Assembly (NCBI GenBank): GCA_016291905.1
Contig: JAEEZS010000031.1
Span: forward strand, 62,001-126,000
Source: Bacteroidaceae bacterium
Lineage (GTDB): Bacteria > Bacteroidota > Bacteroidia > Bacteroidales > Bacteroidaceae
Length of the DNA stretch: 64,000 nt
Direction of reading: 5' to 3'
Under the pieces are notes generated by a model that ran no database searches, was not told the DNA's origin, and saw only the letters and a list, made by a program, of their open reading frames with translations. Shown piece after piece: positions 1 through 9,796 of this stretch; the stretch's first letter is position 1, and every line of letters begins with the position of its first letter. The translations under genes and the position numbers were made by a program.

Positions 1-991
1 TGGCACCGGAGGTGAGTGTCATCCGCTCAGGGCGGTTCTCGTCGTCGCGAGTGATATCGATGGCTACCTTTCGGGGTGTGCCGCCCGAGGTGGGCAGGGT
101 GTAGATTTCGCCGTCCCAGGTGAAGCAGAGCTGGTTGCCGCCCCGGCTGAGGAAGCGCACAGGGTGGGTGGTGAACGAGGTGACGGCCTTCATGGCCTTG
201 GGATTGTCGAGGGGGAAGGAATAGACGTTGAGCGATGTCTTCCAGCCTTCGGGCACAGGATGTCCGTCGGTGGTGGCAGGGGGCTCAGAGAGGCAGAAGA
301 CGGTGCGTCCGTCGGCGCTGAGGATGGGGTTGCGGTCCTCGCCGGCACGGGCAGTGAGGTTGGTGTGCTTGCCCGTTGACACGTCGTAGCACCAGACATC
401 GCGGGTGATGGACGAGATGTGGTGCTTGCGCCATTCGTCCTCGACGCCCTTGCGGTCCTGATAGAGGAAGAAGTCACCCTTGGGGCTGTAGCAGACCATC
501 TCGGCAGGGGTGCCGAGTACCTGCACGGTCTTACCACCGCCGACGGGGACAGCATAGAGTTCGCTGAGTGCCGAGGTGGGGAACAGGGCACTCTCAGCGG
601 GGTCCTGGATGCAGGCGCTGAAGAGCACCTGCGTGCCGTCGGGGGTGAAGGCAGAGGGGGTCTCGCCAGCCGAGTTGAAGGTGAGCCGTGTGGCGCTGCC
701 ACCCGATGCGGGCATCACATAGACGTCGAAGTTGCCATAACGGTCGCTGGAGAAGGCTATCTGGCTGCCGTCGGGGCTCCAGACGGGTGTCTGCTCGTAG
801 CTGTCCTGCGTGGTGAGGCGCACAGCCGTGCCGCCCGCGGCGGAGACGGTGTAGATGTCGCCCTTGTAGCAGAAGGCAATACGGCTGCCGTCGGGTGAGA
901 TTTGGACATCGCGCAGCCACAGCGGAGTGACAGCCTGCGCACTGACAGCGGCAAGGATAAATGCCGCAAGGGAAAGAAGATGCTTTTTCAT
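1..991 (-). CDS. Tricorn-like S41 family peptidase, N-terminal propeller (partial)
   Basis: The reading frame starts at the ATG at 989-991 and stays open to the window edge, so only about the first 330 residues are present. The protein begins with a signal peptide (MKKHLLSLAAFILAAVSAQA). Repeated PD40/TolB-like propeller motifs follow, such as ISPDGSRIAF, WSPDGSQIAFSSDR and a G-D-I-Y-T-V blade. This layout is that of Bacteroidota tricorn-like S41 proteases, which have an N-terminal beta-propeller, then a PDZ and a serine protease domain. The protease part would lie outside the window, so the catalytic assignment is inferred. It is expected in the periplasm or on the cell surface. It lies 46 bp downstream of the ABC exporter gene on the same strand and may be co-transcribed. 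Another propeller protein such as an S9 peptidase remains possible. Confidence 0.7.
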   Translation of the reverse strand, partial: MKKHLLSLAAFILAAVSAQAVTPLWLRDVQISPDGSRIAFCYKGDIYTVSAAGGTAVRLTTQDSYEQTPVWSPDGSQIAFSSDRYGNFDVYVMPASGGSATRLTFNSAGETPSAFTPDGTQVLFSACIQDPAESALFPTSALSELYAVPVGGGKTVQVLGTPAEMVCYSPKGDFFLYQDRKGVEDEWRKHHISSITRDVWCYDVSTGKHTNLTARAGEDRNPILSADGRTVFCLSEPPATTDGHPVPEGWKTSLNVYSFPLDNPKAMKAVTSFTTHPVRFLSRGGNQLCFTWDGEIYTLPTSGGTPRKVAIDITRDDENRPERMTLTSGA

Positions 992-1037
992 ATTCTATTG
1001 TTTAATCACTATTCACTTAATTTTCAATCTTCAGTCT

Positions 1038-2858
1038 TTAATTCACCTTTGTGCTTTGGTTAATCTTGCCGTCGTCCAGCAGGTCGGCAATCTTGCCGAT
1101 GTTGAGGCTGCGGGCACTGGCATCGATGATATCCTTGTAGATGCCTCCGTGCCGATAGACCTCCTCGGTATTGCCGCTCTGTTCCACCCGTCCGCTGCGG
1201 AGGGCGTAAGTCATCTCGCTGTCGATGATCTGACTGATGTTGTGCGAGATGATGATGACGGTACGGTCGCGCTTGATGGCATCGATGCTGCTCTTGATCT
1301 GCTCGGTGGCAATGGCGTCGAGCGAGGCTGTTGGCTCGTCGAGGAAGATGATGGGCGGATTCTTGATGAACATGCGGGCTATGGCTACGCGCTGTTGTTG
1401 CCCGCCGCTCAGCAGGGTGGCCTTCGTGTCGAAGCCCTTCGGCAGAGCCATAACCTGGTCGTAGAGGAAGGCTTTCTTGGCAGCCTCCATCACCTCTTCC
1501 CGGGTAGCATCGGGCTTGCCGTAGCGGATGTTCTCCTCGATGGTACCGTCGAAGATGTGATTCTTCTGCAACACCAGCCCGATATGGTCGCGCAGATAGC
1601 GGGTGTCCCATTCACTGAGGGGAACACCGTCGAGGGTGATGGTGCCGCTGTCGGGCGTGTAGAACTTGTCGAGCAGGTTGACGATTGTGCTTTTGCCTGC
1701 TCCCGAGAGTCCCACGAGGGCGGTAATCTTACCCGGGGCAATGCGCATGTTGATGTCGTGCAGCGCCTTCGTGCCGTTGGGGTAGGTGAAATCGACATGC
1801 TTCATCTCGAACTCTCCCTTCACCACCTCAGGACGGTAGGTGCCCGACGCCTCCACCTCCTTGTCGCCCTTGAGGATGTCGAAGTAGCCCTCGGCATAGA
1901 TGAGGGCGTCGTTCATGTCATCGTAAATGCGATGAAGCTGGCGAATGGGGGCAGAGACATTGCTGAATAGCATGACGTGGTACATAATCTTGCCGATACT
2001 CATGCCCGGGAATCCGCTGAGTACCAGATAGGCTGTGAGGATGATGATAAGCACGGTGCCCACTTGTTCGACAAACGACTTGAGGCCGTCGAAGAGATAG
2101 GAGAGCCGGCGCGTTGACATCTGATTCTGTGTGAGGCGGTTCTGCAGGTCGAGCTGCTTGTTACCCTCGATACGCTCGCGGTTGAACGACTTGATGACGG
2201 TGATGCTCTCGATGATGTTCATGATGCCGTGACTCTTGGCTTCTCGGCAGGAGCGCATCTCCACACGCCAGCCACGCAGCTTCTTCGCCTGACGCCACGT
2301 AATCCAGAAGTAAATGGGCACGATGCACGTCGCCACCAAGCCCACATAGACATTGGCTGCATACATCAGGATGAGAGCCAGGATGGCGCTGGTGAACTGC
2401 GGCAGGATGTCGATGAAGAAATTCTTCACCGTGCTAGAGAGGCTCTCGACGCCGCGGTCTATTCGTGTCTGAAGGCGTCCGGGTTCGTTGTTATCCGCCG
2501 TAAAGAAAGCCACACGGAACGTCAACATCTTCTCTATCACCGCCTGCGCCATATCGCGCGAGACGAGGATGCGCATACGCTCGCCGTAGTAGCGCTGCCC
2601 AAAGGTGATGACAGCAGACAGCACCTCCTTGCCCAGCAGGATGCCGGAGATAAGGGTGAGAATCTTGATGGCTTCGCCCCACTGTCCTTCGTCAAGAGGG
2701 ATAAGGGCATTGATTCTATCGACGGTCCAATCAAGGACAACGGCATTCACCTGCGCTGCCAACGACCCGATGAAGGTCATGACCAACGTGCCAACAACCA
2801 GCCACTTATAGGGCTTCACAAACGGCCTGATGCCGCGAAACATATTTCCAATCGTCAT
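1038..2858 (-). CDS. ABC exporter, fused permease and ATPase
   Basis: This 606-residue half-transporter has a six-helix exporter membrane domain in about residues 15-320. An ATPase domain follows with Walker A GLSGAGKS near residue 383, signature LSGGQQQR near 480, Walker B IIFLDEPTASLD near 503 and the switch histidine in IIISHN near 537. All residues needed for ATP hydrolysis are present, and the length is normal for an MsbA/LmrA-type exporter that works as a homodimer in the inner membrane. The substrate (lipid, peptide or drug) cannot be told from sequence. It lies 34 bp downstream of the GH106 gene on the same strand, probably by read-through from the carbohydrate genes rather than through shared function. 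Confidence 0.88.
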   Translation of the reverse strand: MTIGNMFRGIRPFVKPYKWLVVGTLVMTFIGSLAAQVNAVVLDWTVDRINALIPLDEGQWGEAIKILTLISGILLGKEVLSAVITFGQRYYGERMRILVSRDMAQAVIEKMLTFRVAFFTADNNEPGRLQTRIDRGVESLSSTVKNFFIDILPQFTSAILALILMYAANVYVGLVATCIVPIYFWITWRQAKKLRGWRVEMRSCREAKSHGIMNIIESITVIKSFNRERIEGNKQLDLQNRLTQNQMSTRRLSYLFDGLKSFVEQVGTVLIIILTAYLVLSGFPGMSIGKIMYHVMLFSNVSAPIRQLHRIYDDMNDALIYAEGYFDILKGDKEVEASGTYRPEVVKGEFEMKHVDFTYPNGTKALHDINMRIAPGKITALVGLSGAGKSTIVNLLDKFYTPDSGTITLDGVPLSEWDTRYLRDHIGLVLQKNHIFDGTIEENIRYGKPDATREEVMEAAKKAFLYDQVMALPKGFDTKATLLSGGQQQRVAIARMFIKNPPIIFLDEPTASLDAIATEQIKSSIDAIKRDRTVIIISHNISQIIDSEMTYALRSGRVEQSGNTEEVYRHGGIYKDIIDASARSLNIGKIADLLDDGKINQSTKVN

Positions 2859-2892
2859 GGCGCTATCTTTTTACCTTGTTTTCAATCTGATG

Positions 2893-5574
2893 CTAATGTA
2901 AACGGATTATACCCTGCTCTTTTTCCCTTTCCAGCTGCTCCTGTATCTTAGTTTGGGTGTTGACTTTACAAGGGATGAGCTTCACGTCGCTGTTGAGCCC
3001 GCTGGGAACGGGTGCCCACCAGTCATACTTTGTATTCTTGTACTGGAGGTCGGCGATGTTAATGTCCTTGAACTTACGCCAGGGAATGCCTTCGCGGTCC
3101 ATCTGGGCGATGCGGTTGGCAGGGAGGTTGGTGACCTCCACCCGCAGGCTGTTTTCGCCAGGATGAAGGTGTTTGCCCACCCGCAGTTCATAGGGCACAC
3201 ACCATGCCGTGCCAGCATATTCCTCATTGATATAAATGCGAGCACTTTCACGCACATCGCCCAAATCAAGCAACCATTCGTCGGCAGCCATCCCTGGCAG
3301 GGTAAAGGTAACCGAATAGACACCCGTACCCATATTTGTCTGTAGTTCGGGGCATCCCTCTACCTCCGTCCATGAACGGGGAGCATCGATGCGGAAGGTA
3401 CGGTCGATGGTGGGCGTGCTTTCGGCAAACGAGAGTTCCCAGCCGTGATCGAGGGAAAGGCTGACCTTCTGAGGTTCCAGATAATCCCAGTCGTCCACCT
3501 TTGTGGTAAGCGGTTCGTTGAAGGTTTGCAGGATAACGCTCTCGCCGGACTTCAATTGAATGAGAACCTTCGAGCCTGCCATGATCGGACGTCCCACACG
3601 ACCTGTCATCGGGTCGAAGAAGAAGGCATCGGCACAATCGACACCCAATGTGACGATATAATCCACGTCGTGATCCTGAAGATTGCTGATGAAATAGTGA
3701 TGCCCCTTGTCGTTGACACGACGGATGGCACGAAGGCCGCATGACGGACGACGCATGTTCTCATGGCGTGCGCCACATTGCTCCAACGTTTTGTAATAGT
3801 CGGTGCCAACGAGGATGTCATCCTTCTGCAAATGGGCCAATACCTTCTCAAACGCTTTATGCCGCTTGTCATACGAGCCATAGCCGGGCACATCCTCGGG
3901 CAGTCCACCCATGAACACCACCTTGGCGCCTTGCCGTGCCAGTTTCTCCAGCTGCGCGAGAGTTTCTGTCGGCATCAAGTGTACACCGGGCACGATGATG
4001 GCCTTGTAGGCAGCCTTGCCGGGGGTGACAAGTTGCCCTTCTTTCACTTTGGTCTGAAGGAGAAAAGCATCGCTGATGTAGTCCACGTCATAGCCTGCCT
4101 CGCAGATGGCGCCCACGGCCTCGATGAAACGGGGTGCTTTCTCGCGCATCTTGTGGATGTCAAACATCAGGTAACGGCCGGGCTGCTCGTGCCAGATGTC
4201 CCAAATGGGCAGATAGACAAGAAAGTCGTTGTCGGGCCTTCCCATCTGGAGAAAGCTCTGGCAGCGGGCAATGTAGTCGAAGAAGGCAGGGGCGTCACTC
4301 CAAAAGGGGCTGGTAGGCGACATATCCATGGAGGCATAGAACTTCCAGCCGGGCCAGGGATCGTCCTTCGGGCTGTAACAAGTGCCGTGGAAGAACATGT
4401 GGTTGACGCCCGTGATAAACATGAGGTCCATGTCGGGCTTGCATTGGGAGAGACTTGTGCGGAAATGCTCCGTGAGCCATGTGAACGTCTCGCTGCTCAC
4501 CAAAGGTTTCCCGCTGATATGAGCAGCACTAGAGGCATACTTCAATACGGTGAAGTCGGCATCGTTCTTCTTGCGGATGGAATCCACTCGCAATCCTTTG
4601 ATGCCGAAGGGGCTCAGTCCGAAGCCCTCACACTCAGGAATGTCATAGGCGGCATAAGTGTCTATAAGATTTGAGGGGCTGCCATGTGCCTGCCCTCGGG
4701 TGATGGTGCCCTGCCGATGTGCCCATGCCGTCCATTGGTTGGCGAAGTTCTCGTTTAGCAGTTCGCCCAGCGTCTGGCGGTAGTCGCTGACGATTCGGCA
4801 CGTCTCGTCGCTCCGCTTTCCACCCTCGCCCATACTCAGGAAGGCCTCCCAATGGTCTTCCAGTCGATAGCCTCTGCGCTTGGCAAATTCTTTCAAGAAG
4901 GTAGGCGTCCAATCTGCGCCATAGACTTCGTAGGAGTCGTTGAAGAAGTTGTTGGGGACGGGCGTTCCACTCGTTTTGAAGGCACGGTTGATTCCGTCCA
5001 AGTAACGGCGCACAGCCTCCTTGTCGTAGTGATCCACCACCCATCCTTCGCCGCCTGGAGCCGCACGCTTTACCTTCTGCTTCGTTTTACCCACCTCGAA
5101 GGTGATGTTTCCTTTTTCATCCTTGCCGAAAAGAGCCCTGCAAGCCGCGTCAGCATCACTTACCGACGGGCCACCGAATGGCCACCCTGTGCCTGTGCTC
5201 ATGTCAATCTTAATGCCGACCTCTTCGCCCACTTGGTAGCAGTAACGAAGCATCTCCATCCATTCGTCGGAAAGAAAGGGAATGTCATTAGCCTCATTGC
5301 CCTGTACGCCATAGATAGGGGTGATCTCCAGCTCGCCTAAGCCAGCCTCGGCATAGGTGCGAATGTTCCATTCCAGATTTTCTTTGTCCACCGCGCTGCC
5401 CAGCCACCACCAGCGGGTGGCAGGCTTTGCTGTCTGCGTTATGGTTGGCCACTCTTGAGCAGAAAGAGACAACGAAAAGGAAATGAAGAAAAGAATATAG
5501 AAAGCTGCGTTGGAGAACGGCTTGTGATCTTTAGAACGCTTTGCTGCAGAACGTGGAGATGTAAAACGGGACAT
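2893..5574 (-). CDS. GH106 family alpha-L-rhamnosidase
   Basis: This 893-residue secreted protein has a signal peptide around residues 20-40 (ILFFISFSLSLSAQ). The mature start, TKPATRWWWLGSAVDKEN followed by EAGLGELEITPIYGV, is characteristic of GH106 and related rhamnosidase-like proteins. A long (alpha/beta)8-type catalytic region and a C-terminal beta-sandwich (ARIYINEEYAGTAWCVPYEL) follow. GH106 enzymes remove L-rhamnose from rhamnogalacturonan and plant glycosides. The protein is shorter than well-studied members of about 1,100 residues, so one accessory domain may be missing. It follows an SGNH acetylesterase and a GH2 enzyme on the same strand, which supports a role in rhamnogalacturonan side-chain removal. 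Catalytic residues were not individually confirmed. Confidence 0.82.
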   Translation of the reverse strand: MSRFTSPRSAAKRSKDHKPFSNAAFYILFFISFSLSLSAQEWPTITQTAKPATRWWWLGSAVDKENLEWNIRTYAEAGLGELEITPIYGVQGNEANDIPFLSDEWMEMLRYCYQVGEEVGIKIDMSTGTGWPFGGPSVSDADAACRALFGKDEKGNITFEVGKTKQKVKRAAPGGEGWVVDHYDKEAVRRYLDGINRAFKTSGTPVPNNFFNDSYEVYGADWTPTFLKEFAKRRGYRLEDHWEAFLSMGEGGKRSDETCRIVSDYRQTLGELLNENFANQWTAWAHRQGTITRGQAHGSPSNLIDTYAAYDIPECEGFGLSPFGIKGLRVDSIRKKNDADFTVLKYASSAAHISGKPLVSSETFTWLTEHFRTSLSQCKPDMDLMFITGVNHMFFHGTCYSPKDDPWPGWKFYASMDMSPTSPFWSDAPAFFDYIARCQSFLQMGRPDNDFLVYLPIWDIWHEQPGRYLMFDIHKMREKAPRFIEAVGAICEAGYDVDYISDAFLLQTKVKEGQLVTPGKAAYKAIIVPGVHLMPTETLAQLEKLARQGAKVVFMGGLPEDVPGYGSYDKRHKAFEKVLAHLQKDDILVGTDYYKTLEQCGARHENMRRPSCGLRAIRRVNDKGHHYFISNLQDHDVDYIVTLGVDCADAFFFDPMTGRVGRPIMAGSKVLIQLKSGESVILQTFNEPLTTKVDDWDYLEPQKVSLSLDHGWELSFAESTPTIDRTFRIDAPRSWTEVEGCPELQTNMGTGVYSVTFTLPGMAADEWLLDLGDVRESARIYINEEYAGTAWCVPYELRVGKHLHPGENSLRVEVTNLPANRIAQMDREGIPWRKFKDINIADLQYKNTKYDWWAPVPSGLNSDVKLIPCKVNTQTKIQEQLEREKEQGIIRLH

Positions 5575-5578
5575 TTTT

Positions 5579-5608
5579 TCTTAATTCTTAATTAAAAATG
5601 CTTTGCAT
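5579..5608. repeat. TCTTAAT heptamer array with ATGC-TTT-GCAT mini-hairpin
   Basis: Two TCTTAAT units (5579-5592) are followed by a perfect 11-bp mini-hairpin, ATGCTTTGCAT (5598-5608). Together they fill nearly the whole 38-bp gap between the acetylesterase and GH106 genes. The same arrangement of array plus GC-NAA-GC core recurs at 9921-9963, 13258-13300 and 20609-20658. Confidence 0.6.
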
Positions 5609-5612
5609 TTTC

Positions 5613-6881
5613 TCAGTTTCCATCGGGTTTCAAGTTTTCAAAGAAGGGACTGTCATCCCAATGAAACGTTGTCGGGTCGTCGGGATGGGCTGGGTCGAAG
5701 GGGATGTAGTCGCTACGCACATGTTGTATGAGGGGAAGTCCGAGCTGCTTCATACCTTCCACAACCATCTTGGCAATCTCATAGGTTCCATAGGGGTTGA
5801 AATGGGTGTTGTCGGCCAAAGGCTGCGGCTGGTTGGGATAGCTGTTGGCCGGGTAATGCACCAACGCCTGCTTGGAGCCCTCCACACCCAGCGTCTCAAA
5901 GAATGTGCGTGTCATGTCATGCAGTTCGATAAGGGGGACCTCCTCACGACCGGCTACCCAGCGCATGGCATCAGGGTAGTCGGCATGTGTCTCTTGGATG
6001 TGCCCGCTATTGTCAAAGCTGCGACGCTGCGTGGGAGTGACAAAGACAATGGTTGCCTGCCGCTGGCGCACCTCGTCAACAAAGGTCTTGAGCTCTGTGG
6101 CAAAATTGTAATAGGCACCCTTCCCTGGGCCGCGCTGCTTTTGGTCGTTATGGCCGAATTCTACAAACACATAGTCCCCTGCACGGAGGTGGGCAAGAAT
6201 TTTTTTCAATCGGCCAGCGCTGATGAACGAGGCCGCACTCTCGCCGCTCTCGGCATAGTTGGCGAAACTGACGCGGTCGTCGAACCAGCGGGGAATCATC
6301 TGTCCCCACGAAGCCCACGGCTCATAGTCCTGATCGACCACCGTACTATTGCCGCAAAGATAGACCGTTGTCACCTCATCGTCCGCAGGCTCCACCGTCA
6401 GCCGTGCCAACTGTGGCGCTACACCGGCAATCTCTATTGTCAGACGGTCATCCCAGTTTAGCTTGTGCTGCTCGCGAGGCTTGATGCGAACGCTTTCTGT
6501 GGCGCTAATAACAGGCGACCGCTTGTTGATAGTGAAAGTGAATGTCTTGAACTCTCCCCGCTTGGTGGTGATTCCCTCAAGGAAAAGCCTTCGCGACTCA
6601 GCGCGGACGGTGGTCACACCTGCTTTTCGTTTCGAGCCGAGCGTTACCGTCACCTTGTAATTCCCGTCAGGTACCGCTACGGAGAAAAAGTTAGTGGCAG
6701 GGACAAAGTCATAGCCATAGCCTGTCTCGGCACTATAACGCATGTCAGAAGAGACACCTATGACGCCTTCGGGCAACTTCTTGCTACCTGAGAAATCAAA
6801 CGTCTGCGCCACACCAGGCAGTACAGCGCCGATGAGGATGATGATAAACCCGTAAACCCTTAAGCCCATAAACCTTATCAA
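5613..6881 (-). CDS. SGNH rhamnogalacturonan acetylesterase (CE12-like)
   Basis: The 422-residue protein has a signal peptide (GFIIILIGAVLPGVAQ). About 150 residues of beta-sandwich follow, then an SGNH hydrolase domain. The motifs are visible in order: GNSTV near residue 177 (catalytic Ser), block II NYAESGES, block III EFGHND, and the C-terminal Asp-His pair in DNTHFNPYG. Family CE12 enzymes with this layout remove acetyl groups from rhamnogalacturonan so that lyases and hydrolases can act. The ATG overlaps the stop of the upstream GH2 gene by 4 bp, a clear sign of translational coupling, and the GH106 gene follows 38 bp downstream. The cellular location is expected to be the periplasm or surface. 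The acyl specificity is inferred from family and context. Confidence 0.85.
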   Translation of the reverse strand: MIRFMGLRVYGFIIILIGAVLPGVAQTFDFSGSKKLPEGVIGVSSDMRYSAETGYGYDFVPATNFFSVAVPDGNYKVTVTLGSKRKAGVTTVRAESRRLFLEGITTKRGEFKTFTFTINKRSPVISATESVRIKPREQHKLNWDDRLTIEIAGVAPQLARLTVEPADDEVTTVYLCGNSTVVDQDYEPWASWGQMIPRWFDDRVSFANYAESGESAASFISAGRLKKILAHLRAGDYVFVEFGHNDQKQRGPGKGAYYNFATELKTFVDEVRQRQATIVFVTPTQRRSFDNSGHIQETHADYPDAMRWVAGREEVPLIELHDMTRTFFETLGVEGSKQALVHYPANSYPNQPQPLADNTHFNPYGTYEIAKMVVEGMKQLGLPLIQHVRSDYIPFDPAHPDDPTTFHWDDSPFFENLKPDGN

Positions 6882-9781
6882 TTGATCTTCGGCTTCAGTT
6901 CATCAGGCGACTGGCGGGTGAACATGTTCACAGGCGGGGTCTGCTTGGTGAAGAGCGCCTGTACGGTACTGGCTGACACTTCGTAGGAGGGACGGAAGCG
7001 GGGCGAGTTCATATAGTCGAGAATGGCCTTGCGCATCTGCCGTGCCACCACACGACGGTCGAGGTTGGAGGAGATGTCCATCGTGGTCATCATCAGCCGT
7101 CCCTTGCCCACGCGGGCCTCAAACAGCATGCCAATCTTGCGGGAGAGGAACCAGGTGTCGATGCTCTGTACCAACGGCTGGAAACCCTCGGGGAAGTCGG
7201 AGAACAACATCACCTGTGCATTGTTCACCAGCTCCCACCATTGCACATCGCTATGATAGTCGGTGGGGAACTCACGGAACAACGGGTGGGCGTCGTTGAT
7301 GAACAGTCCGGTGGTGTGAGGCGGACGCATCTTAAACCAGCTGGTGTTCCAGAACACGGGCAAGAACTGCTGCCGTATGTCAGCGCCGTAGCTCACTTTG
7401 CCTGCCGCACATACCAGCACGTCGCCCCCACCGTCGAGGACGCGGAGCGCCTCGTCATCGAGTGTGGAAGTGAGATAGACGCCGCCCTCATCGACGTTCT
7501 CTTCTGACGGATAGAACCATACGTTCCAGTCATTGACGAAGTTCGTGCCGCTGACCAGCACTTCCAGACGGTACTTCGTAGGCTCCTTCACGTCAGTCAC
7601 AGGCAGGCTGATGTCGCCAATGGGAATGGGGCTGCCGATGGGGATGTCCTTGATGAAGTGTCCCACCTTCATCTTCACGCCGTATTCGGGGCAGAGATAG
7701 ACGATGATGTTCGCCCGCTCCAAAGGCTGCTCGCCGAAGTGAGCCAGCTCAATCTTCGCCTTCAGCGTGTCGCCTGCAGTATAGACGAATTTCGGCAGGC
7801 GGGCCAATGGTACGGTCTCGCTGCAGAAGTGATGCCATTCATCGGCGTGGATGTATTCCTTTTCATCGAAGAAAACGTCGGTGACGCCCACCAATGCCGA
7901 GCCTTGTCCGCTGTAGTCGTTAAGGGCAAGCAGCTGGAAGCCCGCATAGCCCGGTGTGCGCAACGTCTTCTCAATTTCATTCTTATAGCAGAGCGCCTGC
8001 AGCTTGCCGCTGGCCATCATGAAGTCGTGTCCCAGCTCGGCCATGTCGTTCTCAGCAAGGATGTCGCGGAAGATATCGAAATTCTTGGCCTTGTTGACGC
8101 CCGTGTACTTGCGTCGCTCGTTGAAGTTGGGGAAGACGCACCATTGTCCTGTCTCATGGCTGACGTAGGGCGTCGTGCCAGCCTGCTGGATGAAGCGGTT
8201 GTCGCTGAAGTCGTCCATCGAGTTAGGCTGCTGGCGTGCCCATTCCAGTCCGCGGGCACCCGCCTTGACGTGATACTGGCTCTTGGGCTGCCATTGCCAG
8301 CCGCCACCCACCGAAGCGCCCGTATAGACGCGCCGTGTATCGTGCTCCTTCCAGTAATCGACAAACTTGCTCACCCATTCCACCCAGTTGCCGCGAGGTT
8401 CGTTGCCGATGGCCATCATGCAGAACGACGGGTGGTTGCCGTAGGCCTTGGCCATGCGCTCGGCCTCGGCCCAGAGGTAGTCGTCAATAGGCTCGCCATT
8501 GCCCAGGCTGCTGCCGTGATTCGGCCAGCTGGGTCCCTCGGGCTGCAGGTAGAAGCCCACTTTGTCGGCTGCGGCAAAGGCTGCCTCGGGGGGACAGAAG
8601 GAGTGGAAACGCATGTGGTTCAGTCCATAGCGTTTGCAGATGCGGAACACCCGCTCCCACGCCTCTTCGTCCATCGGCGCGTAGCCCGTCAAGGGGAAGT
8701 CGCAGTTCTCCACCGTGCCGCGCAACAGCGTCTTACGGCCATTGACGTAGAAGTAGTTCTCGCCTACGGTGAACTCCCTCATGCCAAACGAGGTGATGTG
8801 CCTGTCCATCTTGACGAGGCTGCCGAGGTACGACTCGCAGACGTGGGTCTGCAGGAAATAGACGTCGGGGTGGAACTCGTCCCACAGCAGGGCGCGCTCG
8901 CTGATGAGCAGCGTGTCGACGATGGTGTTTGTGCCGGCAGGGAAAGTGTGATACTTCGTCTCGTTGATGTGATGGGTGCCGCGGGCGGTGCTCTCGCACT
9001 TTGCCACGAAGTCAAGGGCTCCCTTCACGGCCTTGCCCGTGCCGTTGACGACCACCGTCTTCACCACAGCCGTGAAGTCGCTGAGATTGGGATAGACCTG
9101 CACGTCGTCGATATAGACTTTCTGCGAACGCCGCAGCTCAATGGCGCCCACGATGCCGTTCCAGTTGCCCTGTGTCTGGTCGGTGATGCTGTGGCTGTCA
9201 GGCCCGGGGTTGATGTCCTTCACGCGGTTGTCGATGCGGATGGCTATGGTGTTCTTTCCTTTCTTTATATAGGGCGAGACGTCGAACTCATGAGCCACGC
9301 AGAGGCTGTTCAGCATGCCCACCTGCTTGCCGTTTATCCAGACCGTGCTCTCCCAGTGGGGGCGTTCCAAGAAGAGCGTCACGTGCTGCCCGGGCCACTC
9401 CTTCGACAGGGTTACCTCACGGATGTACCACGCCGCGCCCACATAGTGCTTGTCGGGGGTGAGGAAGAAGGGGAGCTTGACGTTACCCTCCACGCGGTAT
9501 TTCTCCATCGCAGGGTTGTAGTAGTACGAACTGTCGTAGAGCGAGCCCGTCCATTCGGTTTTCACCGTCACGTCGTCGCCCTTCAGCATCTCGGGCATGC
9601 TCCCTGGCAAAGGCATCGTGTCGTTGAGCGTCGTACGCTTAAACCATTGCTCTGCCTCGCCTACGTCCGTGCGGTCCGTCTGGAACTGCCATGTGCCGCT
9701 AAGGTCTATTACTGCCAGCTGTGCCTGCCCTGCAAGGATGCAGCAGGCCGTCATCAAAACGAACAAAACTGTTTTTTTCAT
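6878..9781 (-). CDS. Glycoside hydrolase family 2 protein, beta-galactosidase-like
   Basis: This 967-residue secreted enzyme begins with a signal peptide (KTVLFVLMTACCILAGQAQ). It has the GH2 order: an N-terminal jelly-roll sugar-binding domain (ERPHWESTVWINGKQVG), an immunoglobulin-like domain, and a TIM barrel. In the barrel the acid/base glutamate is seen in AIGNEPRGN, and the nucleophile is probably the glutamate in SHETGQW. A further C-terminal extension of about 250 residues is present. GH2 enzymes in rhamnogalacturonan loci remove beta-linked galactose or related residues; the exact sugar is not resolved here. It is the first gene of a three-gene set with an acetylesterase and GH106. 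A possible promoter -7 box (reverse TATCTTTG, 9803-9810) lies upstream. Confidence 0.85.
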   Translation of the reverse strand: MKKTVLFVLMTACCILAGQAQLAVIDLSGTWQFQTDRTDVGEAEQWFKRTTLNDTMPLPGSMPEMLKGDDVTVKTEWTGSLYDSSYYYNPAMEKYRVEGNVKLPFFLTPDKHYVGAAWYIREVTLSKEWPGQHVTLFLERPHWESTVWINGKQVGMLNSLCVAHEFDVSPYIKKGKNTIAIRIDNRVKDINPGPDSHSITDQTQGNWNGIVGAIELRRSQKVYIDDVQVYPNLSDFTAVVKTVVVNGTGKAVKGALDFVAKCESTARGTHHINETKYHTFPAGTNTIVDTLLISERALLWDEFHPDVYFLQTHVCESYLGSLVKMDRHITSFGMREFTVGENYFYVNGRKTLLRGTVENCDFPLTGYAPMDEEAWERVFRICKRYGLNHMRFHSFCPPEAAFAAADKVGFYLQPEGPSWPNHGSSLGNGEPIDDYLWAEAERMAKAYGNHPSFCMMAIGNEPRGNWVEWVSKFVDYWKEHDTRRVYTGASVGGGWQWQPKSQYHVKAGARGLEWARQQPNSMDDFSDNRFIQQAGTTPYVSHETGQWCVFPNFNERRKYTGVNKAKNFDIFRDILAENDMAELGHDFMMASGKLQALCYKNEIEKTLRTPGYAGFQLLALNDYSGQGSALVGVTDVFFDEKEYIHADEWHHFCSETVPLARLPKFVYTAGDTLKAKIELAHFGEQPLERANIIVYLCPEYGVKMKVGHFIKDIPIGSPIPIGDISLPVTDVKEPTKYRLEVLVSGTNFVNDWNVWFYPSEENVDEGGVYLTSTLDDEALRVLDGGGDVLVCAAGKVSYGADIRQQFLPVFWNTSWFKMRPPHTTGLFINDAHPLFREFPTDYHSDVQWWELVNNAQVMLFSDFPEGFQPLVQSIDTWFLSRKIGMLFEARVGKGRLMMTTMDISSNLDRRVVARQMRKAILDYMNSPRFRPSYEVSASTVQALFTKQTPPVNMFTRQSPDELKPKIN

Positions 9782-9796
9782 AAGGAAAATCTAAAA

